64,000 nucleotides of DNA, from assembly GCF_030269125.1 (NCBI RefSeq), contig NZ_BSSM01000009.1, positions 186,001 to 250,000 of the forward strand. Direction: 5' to 3'. The stretch is from Streptomyces hygroscopicus subsp. hygroscopicus. GTDB taxonomy: Bacteria; Actinomycetota; Actinomycetes; Streptomycetales; Streptomycetaceae. Numbering within the stretch: the stretch's first letter is position 1; each line of letters begins with the position of its first letter. Under the pieces are notes generated by a model that had not been told where the DNA came from, did no database searches, and saw nothing but the letters and a program-made list of their open reading frames with translations. A program made the position numbers and the translations under genes. This document shows, one piece after another, positions 45,707 through 54,685 of the stretch.

Positions 45707-46369
45707 CTAGCGGTCCCTGCCGCAGGCGTACGCGAGCGCCGCGATCAACTCCTCCACATCCGGCAGCCAGCGGTTCGCCGGCGTCGGCCGCCGCGCCCAC
45801 TGCACCGCCCCCCGCGCGCCGAACCGCGTGGGCGGCGCCGCCACGTACGCCCCCTCGCCCAGGGCGACCAGATCGAGCGACCCCGGCACCCACCCGGACT
45901 TCCGCACCAGTTCGGGCGCCTTCGCCGCGCCTCCCGGCAGCACGAAGAACTGCATCCGACGGTCGGGGGAGAGGGAGACCGGCCCGAGCGTGAGCGACAT
46001 CCGCTCCAGGCGGGCCAGCGCCAGGAACCCCGCGCTCTCCGGGACGGACAGCGCGTCGAACGTGCGCCCCGTCGGCAACAGCACCGACGCCGTCGGCTGC
46101 TTCTGCCACAGCCGCCGTACCACCGCCGCGCTCCCCGTCGCCTGGTTCGCCCAGTCGGGGCGCGCGGGGTGCGCACCCGGCGCAGGACAGGACGCGACGC
46201 CGCACGAGCAGCGCGGCATGCCGTCGAGGGGTTCCAGCCAGGTGCCCGGGAACACGTCCCAGTGCCGCTCCTCCGCGTAGCGCACGGCGGTTTCCTGTGG
46301 CGAATCCCCGCGTTGCTGCGGAATCTGCCCGGCAATCTGACTGTCTTCGGCGGCCGCGATCGTCTCTTC
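45707..46369 (-). CDS. Bifunctional primase/polymerase (Prim-Pol) domain protein
   Basis: About 220 residues. TAVRYAEERHWDVFPGTWLE, RCSCGVASCPAPGAHPARP and LPTGRTFDALSVPES are the opening of actinobacterial 'bifunctional DNA primase/polymerase' proteins, normally of replicons or phages. A typical primase catalytic acid pair is not obvious, and no helicase domain follows, so activity is uncertain. Starts at GTG 46369 or 46396 are both possible; 46369 gives the usual VEETIA opening. Divergent from the NsdA-like regulator. Confidence 0.75.
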   Translation of the reverse strand, partial: EETIAAAEDSQIAGQIPQQRGDSPQETAVRYAEERHWDVFPGTWLEPLDGMPRCSCGVASCPAPGAHPARPDWANQATGSAAVVRRLWQKQPTASVLLPTGRTFDALSVPESAGFLALARLERMSLTLGPVSLSPDRRMQFFVLPGGAAKAPELVRKSGWVPGSLDLVALGEGAYVAAPPTRFGARGAVQWARRPTPANRWLPDVEELIAALAYACGRDR

Positions 46370-46629
46370 CACGCCCCACTCAACTCCCGCGCCCACCTGG
46401 AGTTACGGCCCCTGCCCGGCCGGGGCGGGAGCATCGCCTCCCCGCCCGGGGCGCATGGGTGCACCCGCGGGGGCGCGCGGTAGGGGGAGGGGTGCGATGT
46501 GGGTAGCCAGGAGTGGGGTTGGCATCAGCCGGTACCCGGCAAACCGCACATGTCGCGCATTGACGGTATGTCAGCTGGGCAGTGATCTTCCCGAAAGATC
46601 ATGCTCCAGGGGTTCCCAGGGGGTAGCAC

Positions 46630-48015
46630 ATGGCCGCAAGGCCTCTCGTCGCGAGGCAGCCGAACGAAAGGCTGCAGGCACTCATCCAGGAAGCGGGGTG
46701 CTCCAACGCCGGACTGGCCCGGCGGGTCAACATGTGCGGCGCCGAGCACGGCCTCGACCTGCGCTACGACAAGACGTCCGTGGCCCGCTGGCTGCGCGGC
46801 CAGCAGCCCCGGGGCCGGGCGCCGGCGATCATCGCGGAGGCGCTCGGCCGCAAGCTGGGCCGTACGGTCACGATCGACGAGATCGGCATGGCCAACGGCA
46901 AGAACCTCGCCTCCGGCGTCGGCCTCCAGTTCTCGCCGACGGTGCTGGGGGCCATCGAGCAGGTCTGCGAGCTGTGGCGCAGCGACGTGGGCCGGCGGGA
47001 CTTCCTCTCCGGCTCCTCGGTCGCCTCGTCCGCGCTGGTGGAGCCCAGCCGCGACTGGCTGATCTCCGCGCCCGACGCCCAGGTGGCCCGGCAGGCGGGC
47101 CCGCGCGTCGGGCAGTCCGACGTGGCCGCCGTGCGGTCCATGACCCAGGCCCTCACCGAACTCGACCACCAGTACGGCAGCGGGCATGTGCGCCCCGTGC
47201 TCGTGCACTACCTCAACAGCGTCGTCTCCGGGCTCCTCGCGGGCTCGTACCGTGAGTCGACCGGACGCGAACTCTTCGCCGCCGTCGCCCGGTTGACGGA
47301 ACTCGCCGGATACATGGCCGTGGACACCGGCCAACCCGGCCTGGCCCAGCGGTACTACATCCAGTCGCTGCGCCTGGCGCAGGCCGCCGGGGACCGCGGC
47401 TACGGCGGCTATGTCCTCGCCGCGTCCATGAGCCACCTCGCCGCACAGCTCGGGAACCCGCGCGAGATCGCCCAGTTGGCGCGCGCGGCGCAGGAGGGCG
47501 CACGCGGGCATGCGACCCCCCGGGTGGAGGCGATGTTCCACGCGGCCGAGGCGCGCGGGCACGCGCTGCTCGGCGACGCGCGCGCGGCGGGCTCCGCGAC
47601 CGCGCGGGCGATCTCCGCGATGGAGCGGTGCGACGACGACTTCGGCGACGACCCGGTGTGGATCCGGCACTTCGACGCGGCCTACCTGGCCGACGAGTTG
47701 GCGCACTGCCACCGCGACCTCGGACAGCCCGAGCAGTCCGCGCGCTACGCCGAGCAGTCCCTCGCGGGGCATCCCGAGTCCCGGGCCCGCAGGCGCGCGA
47801 TCGGCTATGTGCTGCTCGCCACCGCCCAGGTGCAGCAGCGCGAGGTCGAACAGGCCTGCGCGACCGGCATGAAGGCGGTGGAACTGCTGGAGACGCTGCG
47901 TTCCAACCGGGGCGCGGAGTATCTCGACGACCTCCAGCAACGGCTCGAACCCTTCCGGGACGAGGCGGTCGTGCGGGAGTTCGGGGCCCGCCTCGACCTC
48001 CAGCAGGCCGCGTGA
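46630..48015 (+). CDS. NsdA-like HTH/TPR regulator
   Basis: 461 residues. An N-terminal DNA-binding region (NERLQALIQEAGCSNAGLAR, YDKTSVARWLRGQQPRGRAP) is followed by repeated helical hairpins from about residue 170 (SRELFAAV-type helices, GYGGYVLAASMSHLAAQLGN, PRVEAMFHAAEARGHALLGD) that form TPR-like repeats. This is the layout of NsdA and similar Streptomyces regulators that lower antibiotic production and sporulation. Whether it does so here is inference. ATG at 46630; AGGGGG lies 7 bases before it. Confidence 0.82.
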   Translation: MAARPLVARQPNERLQALIQEAGCSNAGLARRVNMCGAEHGLDLRYDKTSVARWLRGQQPRGRAPAIIAEALGRKLGRTVTIDEIGMANGKNLASGVGLQFSPTVLGAIEQVCELWRSDVGRRDFLSGSSVASSALVEPSRDWLISAPDAQVARQAGPRVGQSDVAAVRSMTQALTELDHQYGSGHVRPVLVHYLNSVVSGLLAGSYRESTGRELFAAVARLTELAGYMAVDTGQPGLAQRYYIQSLRLAQAAGDRGYGGYVLAASMSHLAAQLGNPREIAQLARAAQEGARGHATPRVEAMFHAAEARGHALLGDARAAGSATARAISAMERCDDDFGDDPVWIRHFDAAYLADELAHCHRDLGQPEQSARYAEQSLAGHPESRARRRAIGYVLLATAQVQQREVEQACATGMKAVELLETLRSNRGAEYLDDLQQRLEPFRDEAVVREFGARLDLQQAA

Positions 48016-48215
48016 ACACCGGCCCCGCGCCCACGTGAACATGTGGCGAACACCACCCGTGCGCACGGCGGGTCCCATGTACAGCGTCGCGCGGGGCCGT
48101 TCTGTTACTGCTGTCACAGCGGGGAGGCGGGGGACCGAGGTGCGTGGCCACCGGCTCCGGGGACCCGGTAGCGTGACCCGACGATTCACAAGGTCCCCCA
48201 TTGGTAGGAGTCCCG

Positions 48216-49739
48216 GTGACGCAGAGTGGACAGGGCGAGGAGCTCTCGGCGCAGCCCGCGCGCGAAGGCATCGTGCTGCCCTCCGACGGAGGAGAGCCCC
48301 TGCTGCCGGGCACGCACGCCACACCGGCCGGCGGACAGGCGTGGGGCGGCTCCTGGGGGCCCGAGCAGCAGGCGCCCCAGGCGGGAGCGCAGGCCCAGGG
48401 CTGGCCTCCGGCGGCCGCCCAGCAGTGGGGCGGCCACGGCGCCCCGGGTGCCCAGCCCCCGTCCGGCGCGGGTCCGCTGCCCCCGGAGGGCGCCCCGGCC
48501 CCGTCGTACGGCGGTCAGCAGCAGTACGCCGGCGGGCAGCCGGGATACGGGACGCAGGACCCGTACCAGCAGCAGGGCCACCAGCCGCACCAGCAGCCTC
48601 AGCACCAGGCGCACCAGCCTCAGCAGCCGCAGTACCCGGTCCCCGGGCAGCCCGCCCCGCTGCCCATGGCCGCGGACAACGCCACCCAGTACCTGCCGCC
48701 GGTGCCCGCCGCCCCCGCCGACGAGGGCGCCACGCAGTACATACCTCCGGTGACCGTCGGGTCGCTGCCGCCCGAGTCGGCCGGCGAGCAGACCCACTAC
48801 CTGGGGGTCAACCAGCGGACCCCGGCCCCGCCCGCGTCGCCCGACGCCGAGGCCACCCAGTACATCCCGCCGTACCAGGCCCAGGGCCCGGCGCAGGGGC
48901 AGGGCGGGGACCGGCAGCCGCCCGCCGAGTTCGACAACCTCTTCCGGGGCGGCCCGGCCCCCGACGCCCCGGCCGGCTCGACCCAGCAGCTCCCGCGCGT
49001 CGAGCAGCCGGGCCCCCACCAGCCGCCGTACGGCGCCGCGGCCCCGCAGCCGCCGTCGCCGTCGCCCTACACGCGCTACGACGACGGGCAGGACGAGCGG
49101 CCGCGGCGCCGCCCGTCGAAGGTGCCCATGATCGCGGCCATCGGCGTCGGCATCGTCGTGGTCGGCGTCGGCGCGGGCGCGCTCCTCAGCGGCGGCGGTG
49201 GCTCCGGCGGCACCGACGACAACAAGACGGTGGCCGCCACCTCCGCGGCCCCGCAGACCTCCGGGCCCGCCGCCGATCCGGCGCGCGCGCAGGCGGTCGA
49301 GCTGGACAAGCTGCTCGCCGACAGCGGCAGCAGCCGCGCCTCGGTGATCAAGTCGGTTGCCGACGTCAAGCAGTGCGCGAATCTCGACGGTGCCGCCACC
49401 AGCCTGCGCGACGCGGCCGGGCAGCGCGGCCAGCTGGTCACCCGGCTCGGCAAGCTCAGCGTGGACAAGCTGCCGGACAACGCGGCCCTGACGGCCGCCC
49501 TGACCAAGGCGTGGCAGGCCTCGGCCGCGGCCGACAGCCACTACGCGGCCTGGGCCGACCAGATCAAGGGCGGCGGCAAGAAGACCTGCCGCAAGGGCCA
49601 CGCCAAGATCACCAACGAGGCGCAGGCCGGCAACCGCGAGAGCGGCACCGCGAGCCAGCAGAAGGTGAAGGCGGCGGCGCTGTGGAACGCCATCGCCTCG
49701 AAGTACGGCCTGACCCAGCGCCAGCCCACCCAGCTCTGA
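48216..49739 (+). CDS. Membrane protein with Pro/Gln-rich cytoplasmic region and TQYIPP repeats
   Basis: 507 residues. Residues 1-280 are low-complexity Pro/Gln/Gly/Ala. Within them the motif ATQY(L/I)PP occurs three times, with a THYL variant. Then one transmembrane helix (about 303-322: MIAAIGVGIVVVGVGAGALL), a Gly/Ser linker, and about 160 helical extracytoplasmic residues with two Cys (CANLDGAATSL, KTCRKGHAK). The Thr-Gln-Tyr repeats could be kinase sites of the Ser/Thr type. GTG at 48216 follows TAGGAG. I do not recognise the family. Confidence 0.75.
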   Translation: MTQSGQGEELSAQPAREGIVLPSDGGEPLLPGTHATPAGGQAWGGSWGPEQQAPQAGAQAQGWPPAAAQQWGGHGAPGAQPPSGAGPLPPEGAPAPSYGGQQQYAGGQPGYGTQDPYQQQGHQPHQQPQHQAHQPQQPQYPVPGQPAPLPMAADNATQYLPPVPAAPADEGATQYIPPVTVGSLPPESAGEQTHYLGVNQRTPAPPASPDAEATQYIPPYQAQGPAQGQGGDRQPPAEFDNLFRGGPAPDAPAGSTQQLPRVEQPGPHQPPYGAAAPQPPSPSPYTRYDDGQDERPRRRPSKVPMIAAIGVGIVVVGVGAGALLSGGGGSGGTDDNKTVAATSAAPQTSGPAADPARAQAVELDKLLADSGSSRASVIKSVADVKQCANLDGAATSLRDAAGQRGQLVTRLGKLSVDKLPDNAALTAALTKAWQASAAADSHYAAWADQIKGGGKKTCRKGHAKITNEAQAGNRESGTASQQKVKAAALWNAIASKYGLTQRQPTQL

Positions 49740-49776
49740 CAGCCGCTTCGGGGCCGCCGGAGACGCGGGCGAGGAC

Positions 49777-51102
49777 TCACTGCACGTCCGCGTTCTCCAG
49801 GGTCCCGGTCATGTCGGTGGTGCCGTCGATGCCGCCGATGCCCCTGCGGGCCGCGACCAGCTCGCCGTCCCGCACCACCTGGAGGGTGACGTCGGCGTTC
49901 ACCATCCGCGGGAAGCCGACCGAGGCCAGCTTGCCCTCGTAGGGCCAGCGCAGGGTGGGGGTGAGCCCCCCGGTGGAGACCTCCAGACCGCCGTCCAGCG
50001 TCTTGCGCACGGAGTCGGCGGTCACCTCGCCGTCGCCGATCCTCTCCAGCGCGGCCTTCAGCACGGTGTACGCGATCCAGGTGGTCTGCACCCCGGCGTC
50101 CGCGGGGTCGATGCGGTTGTCGCCGAAGGCCTCCTTGGTGATGACCTGCCTCATCTGCTTCCAGCGGGCGTCGGTCGCGGGCGGGTACCAGCCGGTGACG
50201 TACGCCCCCTCGTACGGCCCCGACGAACCGCCCGTCGCGTTGATCATCGTCTGGTCGACGTTGCCGAGCACGGTGCCCACCCGTACCGCCGGGTAGTCCG
50301 CGCGTTCGCGCCGGAAGGAGTCCATGAAGGTGTCGGTGCGGTCGCCCAGCGCGGGCACCACGCACCCCTTCTTCAGCGCGTCACCGGCCGCGTACCGCAG
50401 CGCCTTGTCGGACGGGGTGCCGTACTCGGTGAGGTCCTCCGCGGCGAGCTGGTCCTGCGCCTTCGGGTGCCCGCCCGCCTTCAGGCCGGAGTCGAGCATG
50501 GCGGGCAGCTCGTCGCCCGCGATGCTGTCGGGGCGGACCAGGGAGACCGGACCGCAGCCGGCCGCGAGCGCGCGGCCGAGACCGGCGAGCAGCGCGGGCT
50601 GTCCGCCGTTGACCGGGTACGACATCATCCCGGTGAACTCGTCGGTGGTGACGCCGTAGCCCCCGATGTACGGGATGCCGGCGCTCTCCAGTGGGGCGAG
50701 GAAGGAGTCGCCGAACTGGCTGTAGGAGCCGACGACGGCGACCACGTCCTCGGCCGCCGCTCGCCGGGCGCACTTGGCGGCACCCACGCTGTTGTTGTGG
50801 TCGTTGCAGGTCAGGACCTGGAGCTTGCGGCCGCCGATGCCGCCCTGGGAATTGATCCACTTGGCGTACGCGAGGGCCATCGCGGGCATGCCCGGCTTGT
50901 TGGTGGCGCCGGTGTCCTGCGGCGCCCAGGTCATGACCCTGACGGGGTCCGCCGCGCCCGTGACGGAGGGGAGGACCCCGCATCCGGCGGTGAGCGAAGC
51001 GCACAGGGCCACCGCACCCAGGGACAGGGCGGCTGCCCTGCCGGGGCGGGAGGAGGCGGAGGGAAGGGGGGACGTGCTCAGGGTGCGTGGCCTGCCGGTC
51101 AT
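49777..51102 (-). CDS. Periplasmic-type solute-binding lipoprotein (branched-chain amino acid receptor fold)
   Basis: 441 residues. Signal peptide ends with the lipobox LTAGC (Cys41). The mature protein has the two-lobe Peripla_BP_6 pattern: GGIGGRKLQVLTCNDHNNS, VVGSYSQFGDSFLAPLESAG, PYIGGYGVTTDEF, then lobe 2 (AYVTGWYPP, TWIAYTVLKAALERI). No permease or ATPase gene is adjacent, so it may be a sensor or an orphan receptor. ATG at 51102 opens MTGRPRTLST, with a plausible basic leader. Confidence 0.85.
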   Translation of the reverse strand: MTGRPRTLSTSPLPSASSRPGRAAALSLGAVALCASLTAGCGVLPSVTGAADPVRVMTWAPQDTGATNKPGMPAMALAYAKWINSQGGIGGRKLQVLTCNDHNNSVGAAKCARRAAAEDVVAVVGSYSQFGDSFLAPLESAGIPYIGGYGVTTDEFTGMMSYPVNGGQPALLAGLGRALAAGCGPVSLVRPDSIAGDELPAMLDSGLKAGGHPKAQDQLAAEDLTEYGTPSDKALRYAAGDALKKGCVVPALGDRTDTFMDSFRRERADYPAVRVGTVLGNVDQTMINATGGSSGPYEGAYVTGWYPPATDARWKQMRQVITKEAFGDNRIDPADAGVQTTWIAYTVLKAALERIGDGEVTADSVRKTLDGGLEVSTGGLTPTLRWPYEGKLASVGFPRMVNADVTLQVVRDGELVAARRGIGGIDGTTDMTGTLENADVQ

Positions 51103-51219
51103 GGACCCCCACGATTCCCTCACACCGCTAACCCGCGAGTGATCCACGGTCAACAGAAGGTGATCCCCGGGTGAATTGCGGGGGCCGGCGCGACTTCCGG
51201 ACCGATGAACGTACGATCG

Positions 51220-51720
51220 GTGACCGTGCAAGGTTCGGAGAACTCTTCCCGTCGCGGCCGTCGCTCCTCCACCATGGGCGGCATGCCTCTGAACGACATG
51301 CCGTGGTGGCGCTGGCGCACACACGTGCGTTCGGCACTGCACATGCTCTCGGACCCCGTCTTCCAGCGGGACGTCTGGCTGGCCGGTGTCGACGGGTACG
51401 GCGACGTCACCGACGCCGTGTACCGGCTGGTGGAGGACACCTGGCTGGACAACTGGTCCGCGGAGAAGTACGTCGGCACCATATTCCGCGACTCGCAGGA
51501 GGCGGCGCTCGTCGACACCGCGGTGCTGCGGGTGCTGCGGATCATGCACCAGGTCGGTCCGGACGCACCGGTCTCCGCCTACGTCGACCATCCGGGCTGG
51601 CCGGAGGCCGTGCGCGCGGCGCGCGACGCGCATGTGCGGATGGCGGCGAGCGACGGGGAGGACGCGGACGCGCCGCCGAAGAGCCTGGAGGTGCTGCGGA
51701 TCCTGACCCGGTCCGCGTAG
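51220..51720 (+). CDS. Hypothetical protein, tryptophan-rich start
   Basis: About 166 residues. After a Ser/Arg-rich lead the protein continues GGMPLNDMPWWRWRTHVRSA, then helices SDPVFQRDVWLAGVDG and DNWSAEKYVGTIFRD. Soluble; no motif recognised. The start is unclear: GTG 51220, GTG 51226 and ATG 51274 are all possible. A TACGAT box ends 2 bases before 51220, so it may be leaderless. It precedes purU, 47 bases away. Confidence 0.65.
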   Translation: MTVQGSENSSRRGRRSSTMGGMPLNDMPWWRWRTHVRSALHMLSDPVFQRDVWLAGVDGYGDVTDAVYRLVEDTWLDNWSAEKYVGTIFRDSQEAALVDTAVLRVLRIMHQVGPDAPVSAYVDHPGWPEAVRAARDAHVRMAASDGEDADAPPKSLEVLRILTRSA

Positions 51721-51767
51721 CGGACGCCGGTCCGGCGCGCGGGGCTCCGTGTGGGACCCTGAGTTGC

Positions 51768-52649
51768 ATGAACGAGCAGTCCGCGCCCGCCGCCGCCCCG
51801 GCCGACCAGTACGTCCTCACCCTGTCCTGCCCGGACAAGAAGGGGATCGTGCACGCCGTGTCCAGCTACCTGTTCATGACCGGCTGCAACATCGAGGACA
51901 GCCAGCAGTTCGGCGACCGCGACACGGGCCTGTTCTTCATGCGCGTCCACTTCACGGCCGAGGAGCCGGTCACCGTGGACAAGCTGCGCGCGAGCTTCGC
52001 CGCGATCGGTGACTCCTTCCGCATGGACTGGCAGATCCACCGGGCCGACGCGAAGATGCGCATCCTGCTGATGGTCAGCAAGTTCGGGCACTGCCTGAAC
52101 GACCTGCTGTTCCGGGCCCGGATCGGCGCGCTGCCGGTGGAGATCGTCGGCGTGGTCTCCAACCACACGGACTTCGAGGAGCTGGTCGGCTCCTACAACA
52201 TCCCGTTCCACCACATCCCGGTCACCAAGGACACCAAGGCGGAGGGCGAGGACCGGCTGCTCGACATCGTCCGCGAGGAGCGGGTCGAGCTGGTCGTGCT
52301 CGCCCGCTACATGCAGGTCCTCTCGGACGACCTGTGCAAGCGGCTCAGCGGCCGGATCATCAACATCCACCACTCCTTCCTGCCGAGCTTCAAGGGCGCC
52401 AAGCCGTACCACCAGGCGCACGCCCGGGGCGTGAAGCTGATCGGCGCCACGGCGCACTACGTGACGGCCGACCTCGACGAGGGGCCGATCATCGAGCAGG
52501 AGGTCGAGCGGGTCGGGCACGGCGTGACCCCGGACCAGCTGGTGGCGATCGGCCGGGACGTGGAGTGCCAGGCGCTCGCGCGCGCGGTGAAGTGGCACGC
52601 GGAGCGCCGGATCCTGCTGAACGGGCGGCGTACGGTGGTCTTCGCCTGA
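51768..52649 (+). CDS. purU: Formyltetrahydrofolate deformylase
   Basis: 293 residues. Hydrolyses 10-formyl-THF to THF and formate. N-terminal ACT domain (TLSCPDKKGIVHAVSSYLF), then the formyltransferase-like domain with SNHTDFEELV, INIHHSFLPSFKGAKPYHQA (catalytic His) and ATAHYVTADLDEGPIIEQ (catalytic Asp region). Length and motif order are those of PurU. ATG at 51768 starts MNEQSAPAAAPADQYVL. It balances one-carbon pools for glycine and purine synthesis. Confidence 0.94.
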   Translation: MNEQSAPAAAPADQYVLTLSCPDKKGIVHAVSSYLFMTGCNIEDSQQFGDRDTGLFFMRVHFTAEEPVTVDKLRASFAAIGDSFRMDWQIHRADAKMRILLMVSKFGHCLNDLLFRARIGALPVEIVGVVSNHTDFEELVGSYNIPFHHIPVTKDTKAEGEDRLLDIVREERVELVVLARYMQVLSDDLCKRLSGRIINIHHSFLPSFKGAKPYHQAHARGVKLIGATAHYVTADLDEGPIIEQEVERVGHGVTPDQLVAIGRDVECQALARAVKWHAERRILLNGRRTVVFA

Positions 52650-52673
52650 TCCTTCACCGGGCCGCTCGTCGGC

Positions 52674-53189
52674 TCACTGCTCGGCGATGGTGAAGTAGCG
52701 CGCGAACGCCGGTACGACGTCCCGCTCGTCGATCGCCCCGTCTCCGTCGGCGTCCAGGGCGGCGGCGACGGGCCCGGCGATCTCCTGCGGCACCTGGCAC
52801 ACCCGCAGCAGCCTGGCGGTGTCCTCGACGGTGATCCGGCCGTCCCCGTCGGCGTCCGCGACGGCCAGCGCGGCGTGCAGGAAGGGGCGGGCGATCTCGG
52901 CGAACCGCTCGGGGTTGTCGCGCAGCCGCTTGACCGCGCCGCCCACGAACTCCTGGCGGGTGATGCGCTGATCGCCGTCGCGGTCCGCGATCCCGGCCAT
53001 GCCCTGCCAGAACGCCTCGGCGCCGGCGTAGAGCGCCTGCCCCTTGTCGGAGCGGGCGGCCACGGCGAACTCGGCGAGCAGCGCCTTGGCCACCGAGTTG
53101 AAGTCCTCGCGGGCGATGAATCCGTTGCCGTCCTGGTCGAAGGTGGCGAACCGGGCGGCGATCCTGCGCTCGTACTCGGTGCTGACCAT
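52674..53189 (-). CDS. Four-EF-hand calcium-binding protein (calerythrin-like)
   Basis: 171 residues. EF-hand loops begin at Asp18 (DQDGNGFIARED), Asp69 (DRDGDQRITRQE), Asp112 (DADGDGRITVED) and Asp146 (DADGDGAIDERD). Only the second loop ends in Glu at position 12; the other three end in Asp, which usually lowers calcium affinity or favours Mg. No signal peptide, so cytosolic. This is the calerythrin/CabC-like group of actinobacteria. Convergent with purU. Confidence 0.9.
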   Translation of the reverse strand: MVSTEYERRIAARFATFDQDGNGFIAREDFNSVAKALLAEFAVAARSDKGQALYAGAEAFWQGMAGIADRDGDQRITRQEFVGGAVKRLRDNPERFAEIARPFLHAALAVADADGDGRITVEDTARLLRVCQVPQEIAGPVAAALDADGDGAIDERDVVPAFARYFTIAEQ

Positions 53190-53368
53190 GTCTGTTCGGG
53201 CCGCCTTACGTGTGCGTGGGGGGTGTGATCGCGCGTTCGTCGCGGATCTCGCGTTACTCGCACGGAGCGTACGGCCTGGGTGACGGCGAAGTGACGGAAA
53301 ACAGATGGTTGTGCCAAGACCGGGGGAATTCCGCGACAAGAGTGTGGTCTTGTCGCGGAGCCCGCGGC

Positions 53369-53743
53369 TCAGGCCGAGAGGGGGCCCGCCTCCTCGGTGG
53401 TCGCCGAGCCGAGGTCCGGGTGGCAGTCGAAGAGGCGACGGACGCCGAGCGCGCCGAGGACCCGGTTGACGTGCGAGCCGTCGTCGGCGCCCCGGTCGGG
53501 CAGGATCAGCCGCAGTCGGCCCTGGCAGGAACGGATCAGCCGACGGGCCGCGATCAGCACGCCGACCCCGCTGGAGTCGCAGAAGAAGACGTCGGAGAGG
53601 TCCACGACCAGACTGTGGTGGCCCTCGGCCACGACGTCGTGCACGTGTTGGCGCAGCACCGGCGAGGTCATGAGGTCCAGCTCGCCGCGTACCTGGAGCA
53701 CGGCCCACCCGCCTCTTTCGATGCCGGTCACATTGAATGCCAC
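53369..53743 (-). CDS. STAS-domain anti-anti-sigma factor
   Basis: 124 residues. A single STAS domain with VVDLSDVFFCDSSGVGVLIA: Ser57 of DSSG is the usual phosphorylation site controlled by an anti-sigma kinase. This is the SpoIIAA/BldG type. An RsbW-like ATP-binding protein is encoded 6 kb to the right, but not next to it. It is divergent from the ECF sigma gene that follows. Confidence 0.87.
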   Translation of the reverse strand: MAFNVTGIERGGWAVLQVRGELDLMTSPVLRQHVHDVVAEGHHSLVVDLSDVFFCDSSGVGVLIAARRLIRSCQGRLRLILPDRGADDGSHVNRVLGALGVRRLFDCHPDLGSATTEEAGPLSA

Positions 53744-54085
53744 GGCCCAGCCCCTCCGCTCGCGGGTTCTCCCGGAACCGCCCGGAACCGGAAGCCGTTC
53801 CTACGTTTCATTCCGCGCGGCTGCCCAGCCGCGTTTCCCCGAAACTCGATGCGGCAAACGGCACATGATCGTTTAGAGACTCGTTTCGGTCACTATCGAT
53901 CTGCTTCGATCAGATACACGCGTGCCGCGTATGGAGAAACTGTGAAGAGGGCACTATCACCTGCGGCGCTCCGGGGGTGTGCTTTGCCGCAAAGAGACAT
54001 GCGTTCCCGGTGGTGCCCACTACATTCGGGACAACGGTCGCACGGACACCGGCAGGCCGGCCGCCGGGCGAGGGGAGGGGACCCC
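53744..54085. other. Divergent control region of STAS and ECF sigma genes
   Basis: About 340 bases. The AT-richer middle (about 53870-53930) has a small inverted repeat ATCTG-CTTCGAT-CAGAT. An alternative, longer start for the sigma gene would lie inside it. No promoter is assigned with confidence. Confidence 0.5.
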
Positions 54086-54685
54086 ATGGCCAAGAAGGAC
54101 GCACCACCGCGCTGGGACCGCAGGATGCAGCAGCGGCTCGCCCGTGGCGAGGCGGCCGCGCTGGGCGAGACGTACGACCGGTTCGCCTCCCTGGTGCACA
54201 GCCTGGCCCACCGCGTCCTCGGCGAGGAGAAGGCCGCCGACACCGTCACCCGCGAGGTCTTCGCGCACGTCTGGGAGCACCCCGAGACGTACGACCCGAA
54301 GCAGGGCCCGCTGCGCACCTGGATCGCCGCCGTCACCCACCGCCTCGCCGTCCAGTGCCTGCGCGACCGGGAGGAACGGGACCGCGGCGGGCTGCCGGGC
54401 GGGGAGCCGGACGGCGCCGGGGAACGGGTGAGCGGCGAGGACCTGGAGAGCAAGGTGCGCCGCGCCTCCGTGGCCGCGCGCGCCGACTACATCGTGCACT
54501 CCATGCCGGTCCCCCTGCGCCACGCGCTCGAACTGGCCTACTTCCAGCGCCGCGACTACCGCCAGACGGCCGCCGACCTGGGCGTCACCGAGGACGAGGC
54601 CCGCCGCCGGCTCCGCCTGGGCCTGCAACTCCTGTCCACCGCGCACGACGCCGGGGCGCCTCCGGGCTACGGCGGTGCGGCATGA
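54086..54685 (+). CDS. ECF-type RNA polymerase sigma factor
   Basis: 199 residues. Sigma-2 region (ALGETYDRFASLVHSLAHRV, EVFAHVWEHPETYDPKQGP, LRTWIAAVTHRLAVQCLRD) and sigma-4 helix-turn-helix (LRHALELAYFQRRDYRQTAADLG). The family opening suits the ATG at 54086, with AGGGGAGGGG just before. Its stop codon overlaps the anti-sigma gene start (ATGA), giving a coupled sigma/anti-sigma pair. Confidence 0.9.
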   Translation: MAKKDAPPRWDRRMQQRLARGEAAALGETYDRFASLVHSLAHRVLGEEKAADTVTREVFAHVWEHPETYDPKQGPLRTWIAAVTHRLAVQCLRDREERDRGGLPGGEPDGAGERVSGEDLESKVRRASVAARADYIVHSMPVPLRHALELAYFQRRDYRQTAADLGVTEDEARRRLRLGLQLLSTAHDAGAPPGYGGAA

